IMG/VR virus record: IMGVR_UViG_3300010354_000354
Location: 1-31,168 of that record
DNA from: a virus
Reading direction: 5' to 3' (one strand)
DNA: 31,168 bases
The notes under the pieces: generated by a model
Seen by the model: the letters and a program-made list of their open reading frames with translations, nothing else
Told to the model about the DNA's origin: nothing
Database searches by the model: none
Position numbers and translations under genes: made by a program
Shown here: positions 1 to 8,166 of the stretch, piece by piece
How the letters are laid out: each line of letters opens with the position of its first letter
Numbering within the stretch: position 1 is the first letter of the stretch

Positions 1-329
1 ATGCGTCGGATGTGGGTCGAATCGTTGAGGCCATGGAGTTTTTTATAACGACCGTAGAGATCTCTGTGTAATGGAAGATACTGCCCGGGTGTGAACTTGT
101 TGATAGCCACACTCACATGCTCAAGTCCGCGAAAACAATCTCGTATCTGGTTGGTGAGATTGGGGATAGTTTGATCTGTTTCAAAAAAATTCCAAAGTCG
201 GATATGTTCGAGAGAATGTCCTGATGACACATACTTGTCAACCAACTCTAGATCTTTATGGTAGTCCTTTTTGAAATCCAAACATTTGACATCCTGTAAC
301 GACCAAAATGGTTCAATGTGACCAAACAT
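1..329 (-). CDS. Probable 2-oxoglutarate/Fe(II)-dependent oxygenase, N-terminal part (runs off window)
   Basis: The minus-strand frame opens with ATG at 329-327 and stays open for 109 codons to the window edge, so the 3' part is missing. Near the end is FTPGQYLPLHRDLYGRYKK (residues 79-97). Its PG-x-x-LP-x-H-x-D-x-Y pattern is what I know from phage and bacterial 2OG-Fe(II) oxygenases, with H88 and D90 as the first two iron ligands. The distal His ligand and the 2OG-binding Arg would lie outside the window, so catalytic completeness cannot be judged. The start lies 2 bases after the stop of the aminotransferase gene, and an AAGGAT-like ribosome site sits in that gene's last codons, so it is the distal gene of the gp55-gp47 transcript. 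T4-like aquatic phages often carry such oxygenases; the substrate is unknown. A DegT enzyme next door makes a role in modifying a sugar, amino acid or other small molecule conceivable, but this is inference. Confidence 0.6.
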   Translation of the reverse strand, partial: MFGHIEPFWSLQDVKCLDFKKDYHKDLELVDKYVSSGHSLEHIRLWNFFETDQTIPNLTNQIRDCFRGLEHVSVAINKFTPGQYLPLHRDLYGRYKKLHGLNDSTHIRR

Positions 330-331
330 CT

Positions 332-1006
332 CTATCTATCCTTGAAAAAATCTTTGAGTCTGAGATCAGTATAATCTTTGTGGCTCCAGGCATGGTTGGG
401 CTGATCTTTGAGTAGATTAAACAGCTTCAACCCCCGGGCAGCATCTTCGGGGATCATATGATAATGATATCCAAGTTCTTTGATGTTGTCATTGCTGTGA
501 CCTTTGGTGCGATCTCGGCCGTCTCTGACCATCCTTTGCAGTTTTTCGTAATGTTGTTTGTTGTCTAGGAATATCATTCCTCCTTTGCCTATGGGCAAAT
601 GCTTTTGATACTGGAAACTGATCACCATGTAAGTGCCGGATTCATAGCTGTTGGCTGCAAATAGTGTGGCAGCATCTACTACGGGATAAGGATCCAACCG
701 ATAAGACCCCTGCCATTTGATATCCACCAATCGATAATCTATGTTTAAAATTTCCAACGTCATGGGCACACTGACATAGGTATAACAAGGCACAGTGACC
801 GGCGATGCTGCTTTTGGCAACAGTCGCAAACACAATTCTAGTCCGTGGCTGCAACAGTCGGTGGCCACCGCATAAGGAGAACCAACATAGTCTGCTAGTG
901 TTTTTTCAAAATGATCTACCACTTGCCAGTTTTCGCTGAATGTCAATCCAAACTCTTCCAACTCTTGGATATCTGTTCTTTTGACACCTGGTAGATCCGC
1001 GTTCAT
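332..1006 (-). CDS. Compact DegT/DnrJ/EryC1/StrS-family PLP-dependent aminotransferase
   Basis: The 224-aa product has the landmarks of the DegT/DnrJ/EryC1/StrS sugar-aminotransferase family. The N-terminal segment FEKTLADYVGSPYAVATD leads into the substrate-entry block, PCYTYVSV (73-80) is the usual P-x-T-x-V strand, and D111 in VVDAA is the expected partner of the pyridine nitrogen. SFQYQKHLPIGKGG (130-143) contains the probable Schiff-base lysine K135. The helix PEDAARGLKLFNLL (187-200) matches the family's A-A-x-G-x-x-Q-L block. Family members are usually about 370 aa, so this protein keeps the PLP core and lacks most of the C-terminal small domain. Such compact versions occur in T4-like aquatic phages, and I see no frameshift. 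Its ATG overlaps the gp47 stop by four bases (ATGA), implying translational coupling. The likely role is amino transfer to a keto-sugar or related metabolite. Activity without the C-terminal domain is uncertain. Confidence 0.8.
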   Translation of the reverse strand: MNADLPGVKRTDIQELEEFGLTFSENWQVVDHFEKTLADYVGSPYAVATDCCSHGLELCLRLLPKAASPVTVPCYTYVSVPMTLEILNIDYRLVDIKWQGSYRLDPYPVVDAATLFAANSYESGTYMVISFQYQKHLPIGKGGMIFLDNKQHYEKLQRMVRDGRDRTKGHSNDNIKELGYHYHMIPEDAARGLKLFNLLKDQPNHAWSHKDYTDLRLKDFFKDR

Positions 1007-2019
1007 AAAGTTTGATAGATCTGTAGCAGCAATTTAGGATCGTAGAACTCCGATTCAATCCGGGAGATCTGATCCGTCACAATCTGGTCCACGCTTTCAA
1101 AACGCACCTCGCCAGGGGATAGATCTTCTTCCAGGGCCGATCGTTTGTTGGGGATCAAGGCCATCTCTCGCAGCCCATACTGCTGTATGAATGTCTCGCG
1201 GATGAAATTGGCTTCTTCGTAGCTGATCTCGATGTCCAGCTGCACACGCACATGCATGTTGGGCCGTAGGATAGTGGCCGCATTGTCGATCACATGCGAC
1301 AGGTTCCACACATTGTACAGTGGCTGATCGGGCCAGGCATGGAATTCGGGTTCCTGCCCCCACTCCAGAATCATACAACCTCGCTGGCTGTCACCTGCAT
1401 CAGCAAAGTTGTGTGGAAAACAGTTGCCGATGTAGGTCACGTTGTTGCGTTGTTGTCGGAGATGGAAGTGTCCCGAGAATACCCGTTCAATACCACCAAA
1501 GTGTTCGCTGCGGATCTCGCCGTGATCGGGCATCTCAACCATGGCGTTCATCTTGAAATGTGGCAGCTCAAAGTGTCCAAACATGTAACGAGCCTGCATC
1601 CGAGAGATGCGTTTGTGATCATCACCTACTAGCCAGGGCGCGATGATCACATCACCCGACTGGAACCAGTCATTGCAGATCTGGATGTTGGGAATGTGCC
1701 GAGCCCAGGCCGCACCGTGGATGTCACGGCGATCTCGGTAGTAGAGATCGTGATTGCCGGGTATGAAATAGAACTGATCAAAGGCCTGGCTCAGGCGCTC
1801 TAATGCCCCAAGGCTGAAGTCCAGAGTGTGGAGATTGATAGATGCGCGATGATGATGCCAGTCGCCTAGGAAGAAGCCAGTTTCACAGCCTTCTACTTGG
1901 GCGAGAGCAATGGCCCATTGCACAAATCGGTCGCAATCTTGGTTGTGCAAGAGGCTGTTGCTCTTGAGGCCAAAGTGTATGTCTGTGAATACCAGGGCTC
2001 GACGGAATAGATTTGTCAT
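1003..2019 (-). CDS. 47: gp47-like recombination endonuclease subunit (SbcD/Mre11-type metallophosphoesterase)
   Basis: The 338-aa product matches the length of T4 gp47 (about 339 aa) and shows all the metallophosphoesterase motifs in order: D13-x-H15, GDWHH (52-56), GNHD (88-91), GHFE (148-151) and GHFH (183-186). In T4, gp47 is the nuclease subunit that pairs with the SMC-like ATPase gp46 to process DNA ends for recombination-dependent replication and to degrade host DNA. No gp46 gene lies in this window and it may be nearby. The start ATG follows the gp55 stop by 9 bases with a weak ACGAG ribosome site, and the 3' end overlaps the aminotransferase start. The gene therefore sits inside a tight minus-strand transcript headed by the late sigma gene. 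Identification is strong; the remote alternative is another SbcD-like phosphoesterase. Confidence 0.92.
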   Translation of the reverse strand: MTNLFRRALVFTDIHFGLKSNSLLHNQDCDRFVQWAIALAQVEGCETGFFLGDWHHHRASINLHTLDFSLGALERLSQAFDQFYFIPGNHDLYYRDRRDIHGAAWARHIPNIQICNDWFQSGDVIIAPWLVGDDHKRISRMQARYMFGHFELPHFKMNAMVEMPDHGEIRSEHFGGIERVFSGHFHLRQQRNNVTYIGNCFPHNFADAGDSQRGCMILEWGQEPEFHAWPDQPLYNVWNLSHVIDNAATILRPNMHVRVQLDIEISYEEANFIRETFIQQYGLREMALIPNKRSALEEDLSPGEVRFESVDQIVTDQISRIESEFYDPKLLLQIYQTL

Positions 2020-2028
2020 CTCGTTATT

Positions 2029-2913
2029 TTACTGATCTTCCGTGGGAGTTGCAACGCTTTGTGGCTTGGTCTGGCTATATTGACGGGTCCAGCTGGGATT
2101 GAGCCCGTTGATCTCTAGTATGTCGTCGCGGATGTTCTGCATCTTTTTTTCGATGTTGAGCACCCGGGTGAAGCTGTTGGTTATGGCCGCGGTGTAGTAG
2201 GCGAATGGGTTGGAGCTCTTTGACTCGTCGAATTGTAGACCAATCTGCGATAGCTGTAGCAGTGCCTGCCCACGCATCTCTTCGTTGTAGGTGTAACCTC
2301 GCCAGTTTGAACGAGTGGCATAGCGTTCGCACAGCTTCATGAACATCATGGCCAGTTTGCGAGTCATGGTGCCGTGATCTTTGCAAAACTCACCGGAGTC
2401 AAGATCTCCCTGCCAGTGGCTTTTGCCCACGATGTAGGGCACCCGATGTTCATTCACACGATAGTGAAAAAAGGGCGGAAAGTTTACACGGATGTGTGTG
2501 GGATCTTGCACGATCTCCTCAACCAGCGTCTCGTCGGGTTCAACAGTGACATCTTCCAGGTCCAGGATATCTTCCAGACGGCGTTTCTTGGCCTGGGCGC
2601 GAGCGGGTTTTTTGGGTGCTAGTGGTATGTGTTCCCAGGTCATCACCCGGAACACCAGATCAGTGTTGGCGATCTTTTTTTCATTCACTTCCTGCCCCGT
2701 TTCGCGACTGAGTCGATCGGCTCGATTGCGGCGAGCTTCTGCTATGGTGCGTTGATTGATACGGGCCACGCTGGGCAGTATGATGTCGTACTGGTGGTCT
2801 AGTTCGCGATCGCGGAACACGCAATAGCTGTTTTTGCTCTGGTGTATTTCCTTCAGTATGTCGCGATTATTGAGATAGTTTACTTTGGCAGGTGCAGTTG
2901 TGGGGGTGGGCAT
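2029..2913 (-). CDS. 55: gp55-like late-transcription sigma factor
   Basis: The C-terminal third carries the strongly conserved gp55 block: NWRGYTYNEEMRGQALLQL, then IGLQFDESKSSNPFAYYTA, then NSFTRVLNIEKKMQNIRDD, ending with INGLNPSWTRQ. This block is characteristic of gp55 of T4-like aquatic phages. In T4, gp55 replaces sigma70 on host RNA polymerase and recognises TATAAATA, working with gp33 and the sliding clamp gp45. At 294 aa it is much longer than T4 gp55 (185 aa). The extra length is N-terminal and includes a charged linker (PKKPARAQAKKRR region) and an acidic stretch. GGAGAACGAGG before the ATG supports the start at 2913. A TAAATA-type octamer lies 21 bases upstream on the same strand, so the gene may be transcribed by its own product. 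It heads the minus-strand cluster and diverges from the baseplate genes it presumably activates. Confidence 0.93.
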   Translation of the reverse strand: MPTPTTAPAKVNYLNNRDILKEIHQSKNSYCVFRDRELDHQYDIILPSVARINQRTIAEARRNRADRLSRETGQEVNEKKIANTDLVFRVMTWEHIPLAPKKPARAQAKKRRLEDILDLEDVTVEPDETLVEEIVQDPTHIRVNFPPFFHYRVNEHRVPYIVGKSHWQGDLDSGEFCKDHGTMTRKLAMMFMKLCERYATRSNWRGYTYNEEMRGQALLQLSQIGLQFDESKSSNPFAYYTAAITNSFTRVLNIEKKMQNIRDDILEINGLNPSWTRQYSQTKPQSVATPTEDQ

Positions 2914-2934
2914 TACCTCGTTCTCCAGGGTTGA

Positions 2935-2942
2935 TATTTAGT
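2935..2942 (-). promoter_or_regulatory. Late-promoter-like octamer ACTAAATA upstream of gp55
   Basis: Read on the minus strand, ACTAAATA keeps six of the eight bases of the T4 late consensus TATAAATA. It ends 21 bases before the gp55 ATG, with a good ribosome site (GGAGAACGAGG) between. If T4 spacing holds, a leader of about 16 bases results, suggesting gp55 feeds back on its own synthesis. Confidence 0.5.
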
Positions 2943-2999
2943 ATAGCATCTGTTGTGAACCTGTCAATGGTTTTCTAAAAAATACCAGTTTAAACCGCA

Positions 3000-3007
3000 G
3001 GTAAATA
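3000..3007 (+). promoter_or_regulatory. Late-promoter-like octamer GGTAAATA upstream of gp48
   Basis: GGTAAATA ends 18 bases before the gp48 ATG at 3026. The next site on this strand is 8 kb downstream, so this one probably serves gp48, gp53, the 964-aa protein, gp5 and the 484-aa protein. The first two bases differ from the T4 consensus, as in the site before gp25. Confidence 0.5.
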
Positions 3008-3025
3008 TCACTTGAGAACACCGTC

Positions 3026-4966
3026 ATGGCATACGATCCTAAAAAGGCTGCTGCATACAATCAACTGAGACAGCAAGGGCTGTCGGAAGATGCTGCTCTG
3101 GCTCAGGCCGGCATCACCGATCCAGCTGATTATGCCGTAAATGACGTACCCGGAGACCCCAATCGCGGAACCCTGGGTCCGGCCATAATTGGTGGTGGCA
3201 AGGTGGCTGGCGTGGATTACGAAGTACCTACCACGGCTGAATTGCAAGCATCAGGTGGTTGGTTGGATCAACCCATAGTGGCCCAGTATCCAGTCAAGGC
3301 CAACTCCAGCTCTAGCACTGTGACCTATAGTTCTTACACCAATACCAGCACTGAAACTGTTTCTGGTGGTGGTAGCACCACGATCACACGATTGCCTCCC
3401 ACCCCAAATGCCAGCAGTCAGGCTCTGCAACCCAGCATAGATGCAAAGCAGGCTGAGATCAATCAATTCATACGGGACAATCCCAGTAATTTTGAACGGC
3501 AACGGCAAGGGTTGCCCCTGTTGAGCCCAGAAGAAAATCTCGCAAGGAGCCAGCAGTACAACACGTTGATCGGGCAGAGAGCCGCGTTGGTAAACCAACA
3601 GCAAGACCTACAGACCCCGGGCGGCACGTCAACAACCACAGTACCAAATACCACGACCACTACCACCACAGTGACACAGGTCACAGCGGCCACTGGTGCG
3701 GCCGTGGAACCCAACACAGATCCCAGTCTACAGCAGGCCGAAGAACAGCGACTGGGAGTGGCACCAGAATATACCGGCGGTGTGCAACAGGCTCCTGGCG
3801 GCGTTGACACGGCAGCCTTGACAGAAGCTGGCGCAGCTTTTGCTGATGAAGATACCCAGGCTTTTGCCCCTAATCCAGTAGATGATCCTGCGGCTGCTTT
3901 TGCCAATGAAGATGCTCAAGGGTTTGGCGGACAACCGGTCAACAGTCCTGCTAGTGTGCCTCCCAGTCTAGCAGGGCCCGTGGGAATTCCCTATGACGAC
4001 GAGGGCAATCTCAATCCTGGTTGGACGTTGGATGAAGAAAACAATCCAGTTTTTGTGGGTGGAAATTTTGTAGAACCTGCCACGGCAGCATCAGCGGCCG
4101 CCAGCCTCGAGCAGGCCACTCTGCTGAGAGCTCAGCAACAAGCTACACTGCAACAACGCTACAATCAAACCACTTCGGGTGCCGATTGGCGAGTGCGTAT
4201 CCGGCTAGCACCACAGGCCAATTATCTTTATCGTGCTCGGCCACCGGGCATATTGAATCCTTTGGTGCAGACAGATGGTGTGATTTTCCCCTATGTGCCC
4301 ACCATACAGACCAGTTACCAGGCTGCTTATGATCGCACACCACTCACACACAGCAATTACCAAGGTTATTTTTACAAAAACAGCTCAGTGGGTGATATCA
4401 ACATTACCGGAACTTTCACTGCCCAGGACACTAAAGAAGCTGAATACCTCCTGGCCGTGATACATTTTTTCCGCTCGGCTACCAAGATGTTCTACGGCAA
4501 GGACGAATATCGAGGAGCGCCGCCACCCTTGGTGGAGCTGTCGGGATTTGGTGCTTATCAATTCAACAACCATCCTTGCCTGATCAGTAATTTCCAGTAC
4601 TCACTGCCCAATGCAGTGGACTATATCAGAGTGAATCCCAACAACCAGGGACAGAATCTGGTTATCAATAGAAATCAAACTTCCAGTTCGCCTGTGAGCA
4701 CAATTGAAACGGCTTTGAATCGCATCAGCAGTCTGGTCAACCTGGCCACAGGGCAGGGCGTGGCACCTGGTGCTCAAGGGCGGGGCAGCACGGATTTGGG
4801 TTTCGTGGCACAGACAGTGAGCGGAACCACCCAGACTACATACGTGCCTACCAAAATCGAGATCACTGTGACATTGTTGCCGGTCCAGACACGCAGTCAG
4901 GTCAGCCAACAGTTCAGTCTAAAGAAATTCGCTGCGGGTGACCTGCTGAGAGGAGGATTCTGGTAA
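3026..4966 (+). CDS. 48: gp48-like baseplate tail-tube cap protein with long N-terminal extension
   Basis: Residues about 382-646 form the gp48 domain known from T4-like aquatic phages: WRVRIRLAP, then DGVIFPYVPTIQTSYQA, HSNYQGYFYKNSSV, FTAQDTKEAEYLLAVIHFFR and SATKMFYGKDEYRG, then a CLISNFQYSLPNAVDYIRV segment. In T4, gp48 caps the hub and starts tail-tube polymerisation with gp54, a relative of similar fold, so gp54 is the main alternative; no second copy is present here. T4 gp48 is 364 aa. The extra 380 N-terminal residues are mostly low complexity: a helical opening (AAAYNQLRQQGLSEDAALAQ), Ser/Thr runs around residues 90-125 and 200-220, and a twofold repeat of about 20 residues near 268-308. 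The start at 3026 follows a late-promoter-like octamer and only a weak TTGAGAA ribosome site. The stop overlaps the gp53 start (TAATG). Confidence 0.88.
   Translation: MAYDPKKAAAYNQLRQQGLSEDAALAQAGITDPADYAVNDVPGDPNRGTLGPAIIGGGKVAGVDYEVPTTAELQASGGWLDQPIVAQYPVKANSSSSTVTYSSYTNTSTETVSGGGSTTITRLPPTPNASSQALQPSIDAKQAEINQFIRDNPSNFERQRQGLPLLSPEENLARSQQYNTLIGQRAALVNQQQDLQTPGGTSTTTVPNTTTTTTTVTQVTAATGAAVEPNTDPSLQQAEEQRLGVAPEYTGGVQQAPGGVDTAALTEAGAAFADEDTQAFAPNPVDDPAAAFANEDAQGFGGQPVNSPASVPPSLAGPVGIPYDDEGNLNPGWTLDEENNPVFVGGNFVEPATAASAAASLEQATLLRAQQQATLQQRYNQTTSGADWRVRIRLAPQANYLYRARPPGILNPLVQTDGVIFPYVPTIQTSYQAAYDRTPLTHSNYQGYFYKNSSVGDINITGTFTAQDTKEAEYLLAVIHFFRSATKMFYGKDEYRGAPPPLVELSGFGAYQFNNHPCLISNFQYSLPNAVDYIRVNPNNQGQNLVINRNQTSSSPVSTIETALNRISSLVNLATGQGVAPGAQGRGSTDLGFVAQTVSGTTQTTYVPTKIEITVTLLPVQTRSQVSQQFSLKKFAAGDLLRGGFW
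3828..3950 (+). repeat. Twofold imperfect ~20-residue repeat inside gp48 extension
   Basis: Two neighbouring segments align at protein level: AAFADEDTQAFAPNPVDDPA and AAFANEDAQGFGGQPVNSPA. The DNA also matches in blocks (GCTTTTGC then GATGAAGATA versus AATGAAGATG). This is an internal duplication in a probably disordered, acidic linker that precedes the folded cap domain. Confidence 0.8.
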
Positions 4967-5265
4967 TGGCCACCTACGACGCCACAAGTCCCTACTACAC
5001 CACAAAGTACAGTCAGTTCTTCCTGGATGTCATGAACAATCGTGATATTCCCAAGCAGAGTGATGATATCTTGACCACTATCAGTCTTACCTATCAGTAT
5101 CGACCAGATCTCATGTCGTTTGACCTTTACGGCACGCCTGCACTATGGTGGGTCTTTTATCAAAGAAACCCCAACACCCTGACCGCACCTCCCTGGGATT
5201 TTCGTGCAGGCACTAGAATCTACCTGCCCAAAGAATCCACACTCAAATCAGTGTTGGGCTATTGA
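4966..5265 (+). CDS. 53: gp53-like baseplate wedge protein
   Basis: The 99-aa product shows the core of the gp53 family of T4-like aquatic phages: YQYRPDLMSFDLYGTPALWW (about 44-63), then VFYQRNPNTL, and WDFRAGTRIYLPKESTL near the C terminus. In T4, gp53 (196 aa) joins the wedge late, contacts gp6 and gp25, and enables wedges to assemble round the hub. This version keeps only the conserved core, as is usual in these phages. Its ATG overlaps the gp48 stop (TAATG), so translation is probably coupled, with AGGAGGA about 8 bases upstream inside gp48 as a strong ribosome site. The stop lies three bases before the next gene. The hydrophobic, aromatic-rich sequence fits a buried assembly protein. 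Confidence 0.85.
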   Translation: MATYDATSPYYTTKYSQFFLDVMNNRDIPKQSDDILTTISLTYQYRPDLMSFDLYGTPALWWVFYQRNPNTLTAPPWDFRAGTRIYLPKESTLKSVLGY

Positions 5266-5268
5266 TCC

Positions 5269-8163
5269 ATGGCAAGTCAGCCTGAACAACCAGTCACTTC
5301 AGACACAGTGCAAGGGTCAGATGCCGGCACTGATGCTCCAGTACGCACGCTCAACCAAACCCAGGGCGTGGGCTACAACCCTGATGGTTATGCAGTGGGC
5401 ACACCCCTGCAAGACGAAACCGGACAGGTCAGCAATCTCAGGATCAATCCTGAAACCGGACAATTGTATGATGCTACTGGTCTAGATCGTGCCGCGGCAC
5501 CTACGGTGTCGCCTGGAGCTGGTCAAGCCGATGATGCAGGTGCCACCACACCGCTGCAGACTGGTATTGCCGTGAATCAAGGCGGGCAAAATAACAGCGC
5601 CAACAATATTATTATCAAGCCCCAACCCAACATACTGGACCAGTACCCCAGTTACACCTATCAGATAAGCGTGTACATGCTATCGCCAGGCCAGTGGGAT
5701 CTGTTTTCAAGAAACCAACGAAAAACACTGAACCAATACAATCTCTTGTTCCAGTCTGGCGGAGCGGCCAACAATACCAATGGACCATTGGGAGCATCGG
5801 CTGGCGAGTCACAAGCTATTTTCAACAGCACAGATGGTCGAAATCCCTTCTTCACACAGGACTTTTTCATAGACAATGTCAGCCTTACTACACTGTGCTG
5901 CGGCAAGGGTACTGGTACAGCATCGGTCAGTGCAGATTTGAAATTCACTGTGTTTGAACCCAGCAATATCACGCTGCTGGATCGCATATACGATGCCGCT
6001 CAGGACCTGGCTCCCAAAACCAATGGCAAAATCAACTACAATGCCGTGGGCTATCTCATGGTGATACGGTTTTACGCCTATGACCAGGAGGGACGCTTGG
6101 TACAGGTGGGCGCAGCGGATTCTCAAAATCCACCTACCGATCGCCGGGCTCTGGTGGAAAAATACATTCCTTTCCGGGTCAAAGATATAAAGTTCAGCAT
6201 CGCTGGACGCCTAGTACAGTATGATTGGGAATGTGCACCCATACCTGTGCTGGTGGCCAGTTCCACTCGCAGAGCGACCATTCCGTTCAGTGTGGAGTTG
6301 ACTGGTAGCACGGTAGATGACATGCTGTCGGGTTCCCCGGTATATGCTGCCGGCGCACCACCAGCGGCGCAACCTGGGGCATCCTCAAACGCCTATGACA
6401 CCCAGGATCCAGAACTGCGTCGTGCGCAAAATCAGACCAATACTACACCTCCTCCTCCGCCCAAGACTTCGGGCACTGTGATCAAGCAAGGTCTAATACA
6501 GGCCATGAATGAGGAACAACAGCGACGAGTGCGGCAGAAACTGGGCGGTCAACTGGTAGCCGATGTGTACAAAATTCAGTACAGTCCTGAGGCCGAGGCG
6601 CTGATCAAGAGTGCTCGTGTTCAAAAACCCAGCGCACAAGTCAACAAAGCCGCCACATCAGCTGGAGCAGCGGTAACCGAAAACACACAGTCCGCTAGTC
6701 CCGACAAGCAGAACATGAGCACTACCAACCGTAACTATGCCATAACCGAAGGCATGCAGATGTTGCAGGCCATTGAGTTGATCATCCGAAACAGTTCTTA
6801 CATAACCGACCAGGCCAACATCGTGTTTGACGAAGTTACTAATCTACCTCGTCCCAATCCTGCAGCGGCCAATAACAAAAAAGGCATGCAATGGTTCAGC
6901 GTGGCCATGTCTGCCAGGCAATTGAACTATGACGAAGGGCGCAATGACTACGCCTATGAAATCACCTACACGGTCAATGTGTTTGCTCTGGCCGAATTTG
7001 ACAGCGAATTCTTCCCGCCACCGGCATTCCGGGGACTACACAAAAGTTATCCTTATTGGTTTACCGGACAAAACATAGCCGTGTTAGACTACAAGGAAAA
7101 CTTTGACGCTTTGTACAACCTGGTAGTGAGTGGTAGCAGTCCTGGAGACAGTCTCTATAACAAAGTGAGACAGTCAAATACCAGCAGCATGAGAGAAATA
7201 CCTTTCATAGTCTACATGCCACGCAGCACAGAAAGCAGCCAAGGAGCTCTGGGACGCGCCAATGAACTGGGCGCCAATGCAGCCGAGTCTCTGTATCATC
7301 CTGCTGCACTGGCCAATGTCAAATTGAGAATCATTGGAGATCCGGCCTGGATCATGCAGGGCAGTATGGCCGGTGTGGGTGAGTCTCGATCTTTTACCAG
7401 CAACGGATTCAATCCCGACGGTTCTATAAATTTTGACACACAGGATGTGCTGTTTGAGATAGCCTGGCAGAAACCTGAAGATTATGATCTTCAGACCGGT
7501 CTGGCCGATCCTTACGCCCGAACAGCCAGAACAACCGGCAATCGACAACCCATACAAAGCAGGGTCTACAAGGCCACTCGATGTCTGAGCGAATTTCGCG
7601 GCGGCAAATTTGAGCAGACGCTGGAAGGCGTGCTGATGCGCTATGCTCTGCCCCCCAATGCGGCCAATCGTGCGGCAGGAGCACCCCAACCCACAGTGAC
7701 CATAGGCACCAACAGTGGTGGGGCCACAGTTGATCCACAAGGTAATAATCAAACAGGTGACCAAGAACCCAGACAAGACACAGTGCCCGCCGACGTCAGA
7801 GCTCAGGCAGCAACACCATCGGCTGCTGCTATTACAACCGCGCTGACTTCGATAGTGTCACCCCAGACACCGTTACAGCCATCTGGTAATTTCTTTGGTT
7901 CAGCACTGCTGCAAAGCACAGCTGGCACCGGACCAAGACCGGCACCTGTCTTGCCTATACGCCAGGCAGCGTTGGGCAGCGGATTGTTTGCCACATTCCC
8001 AGTTACTGCCAACGATCTTGCATCACCATCGCCGCCACCGGTCTTCCCTACTAGTAATGGTGAAGACATCAGCCTTGGTGCAGTGGACCAGGCACAGTCC
8101 TTGGCCGCGGGTACGGCCCAAGCAGTGGTCAGAGATCCACAGATTATCGCGAGAGAAACCTAA
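5269..8163 (+). CDS. Large baseplate-region virion structural protein (hub-type, two folded blocks)
   Basis: This 964-aa protein has no T4 gene I can name with certainty, but it resembles a conserved structural protein of T4-like aquatic phages. Residues 1-125 are low complexity. Block 1 (about 125-350) begins YPSYTYQISVYMLSPGQWD and includes a KGTGTASVSADLKFTVFEPS strand pair and a VGYLMVIRFYAYDQEGRLV stretch. A Pro/Gln-rich linker follows. Block 2 (about 488-796) contains GLHKSYPYWFTGQNIAVLDY, GDPAWIMQGS and, at its end, SEFRGGKFEQTLEGVL, a pattern often seen at the end of hub and spike-docking proteins. Residues 797-964 are again Pro/Ala-rich. Lying directly before gp5, the protein could take the place of the gp27 hub that carries gp5 in T4; that is inference from position and the last motif. 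It follows gp53 by three bases and precedes gp5 by three. Confidence 0.7.
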   Translation: MASQPEQPVTSDTVQGSDAGTDAPVRTLNQTQGVGYNPDGYAVGTPLQDETGQVSNLRINPETGQLYDATGLDRAAAPTVSPGAGQADDAGATTPLQTGIAVNQGGQNNSANNIIIKPQPNILDQYPSYTYQISVYMLSPGQWDLFSRNQRKTLNQYNLLFQSGGAANNTNGPLGASAGESQAIFNSTDGRNPFFTQDFFIDNVSLTTLCCGKGTGTASVSADLKFTVFEPSNITLLDRIYDAAQDLAPKTNGKINYNAVGYLMVIRFYAYDQEGRLVQVGAADSQNPPTDRRALVEKYIPFRVKDIKFSIAGRLVQYDWECAPIPVLVASSTRRATIPFSVELTGSTVDDMLSGSPVYAAGAPPAAQPGASSNAYDTQDPELRRAQNQTNTTPPPPPKTSGTVIKQGLIQAMNEEQQRRVRQKLGGQLVADVYKIQYSPEAEALIKSARVQKPSAQVNKAATSAGAAVTENTQSASPDKQNMSTTNRNYAITEGMQMLQAIELIIRNSSYITDQANIVFDEVTNLPRPNPAAANNKKGMQWFSVAMSARQLNYDEGRNDYAYEITYTVNVFALAEFDSEFFPPPAFRGLHKSYPYWFTGQNIAVLDYKENFDALYNLVVSGSSPGDSLYNKVRQSNTSSMREIPFIVYMPRSTESSQGALGRANELGANAAESLYHPAALANVKLRIIGDPAWIMQGSMAGVGESRSFTSNGFNPDGSINFDTQDVLFEIAWQKPEDYDLQTGLADPYARTARTTGNRQPIQSRVYKATRCLSEFRGGKFEQTLEGVLMRYALPPNAANRAAGAPQPTVTIGTNSGGATVDPQGNNQTGDQEPRQDTVPADVRAQAATPSAAAITTALTSIVSPQTPLQPSGNFFGSALLQSTAGTGPRPAPVLPIRQAALGSGLFATFPVTANDLASPSPPPVFPTSNGEDISLGAVDQAQSLAAGTAQAVVRDPQIIARET

Positions 8164-8166
8164 GCA

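Larger units (their letters stand above)
2914..3025. promoter_or_regulatory. Divergent control region between gp55 and gp48 genes
   Basis: These 112 bases are the only point in the window where transcription diverges. Both ends hold a TAAATA-core octamer pointing outward, listed separately. The middle has an A-rich run (TTTTCTAAAAAATACC near 2971-2986) and a weak possible sigma70 arrangement on the plus strand: TTGTGA, a 17-base spacer, then TAAAAA. I do not rely on that arrangement. I saw no convincing terminator hairpin or operator dyad. Confidence 0.6.

Noticed and set aside
2953-2985. Sigma70-like TTGTGA-17-TAAAAA in the divergent region
   Set aside because: The -10 match is poor and such arrangements arise easily in AT-rich spacers; the TAAATA octamers explain the region better.
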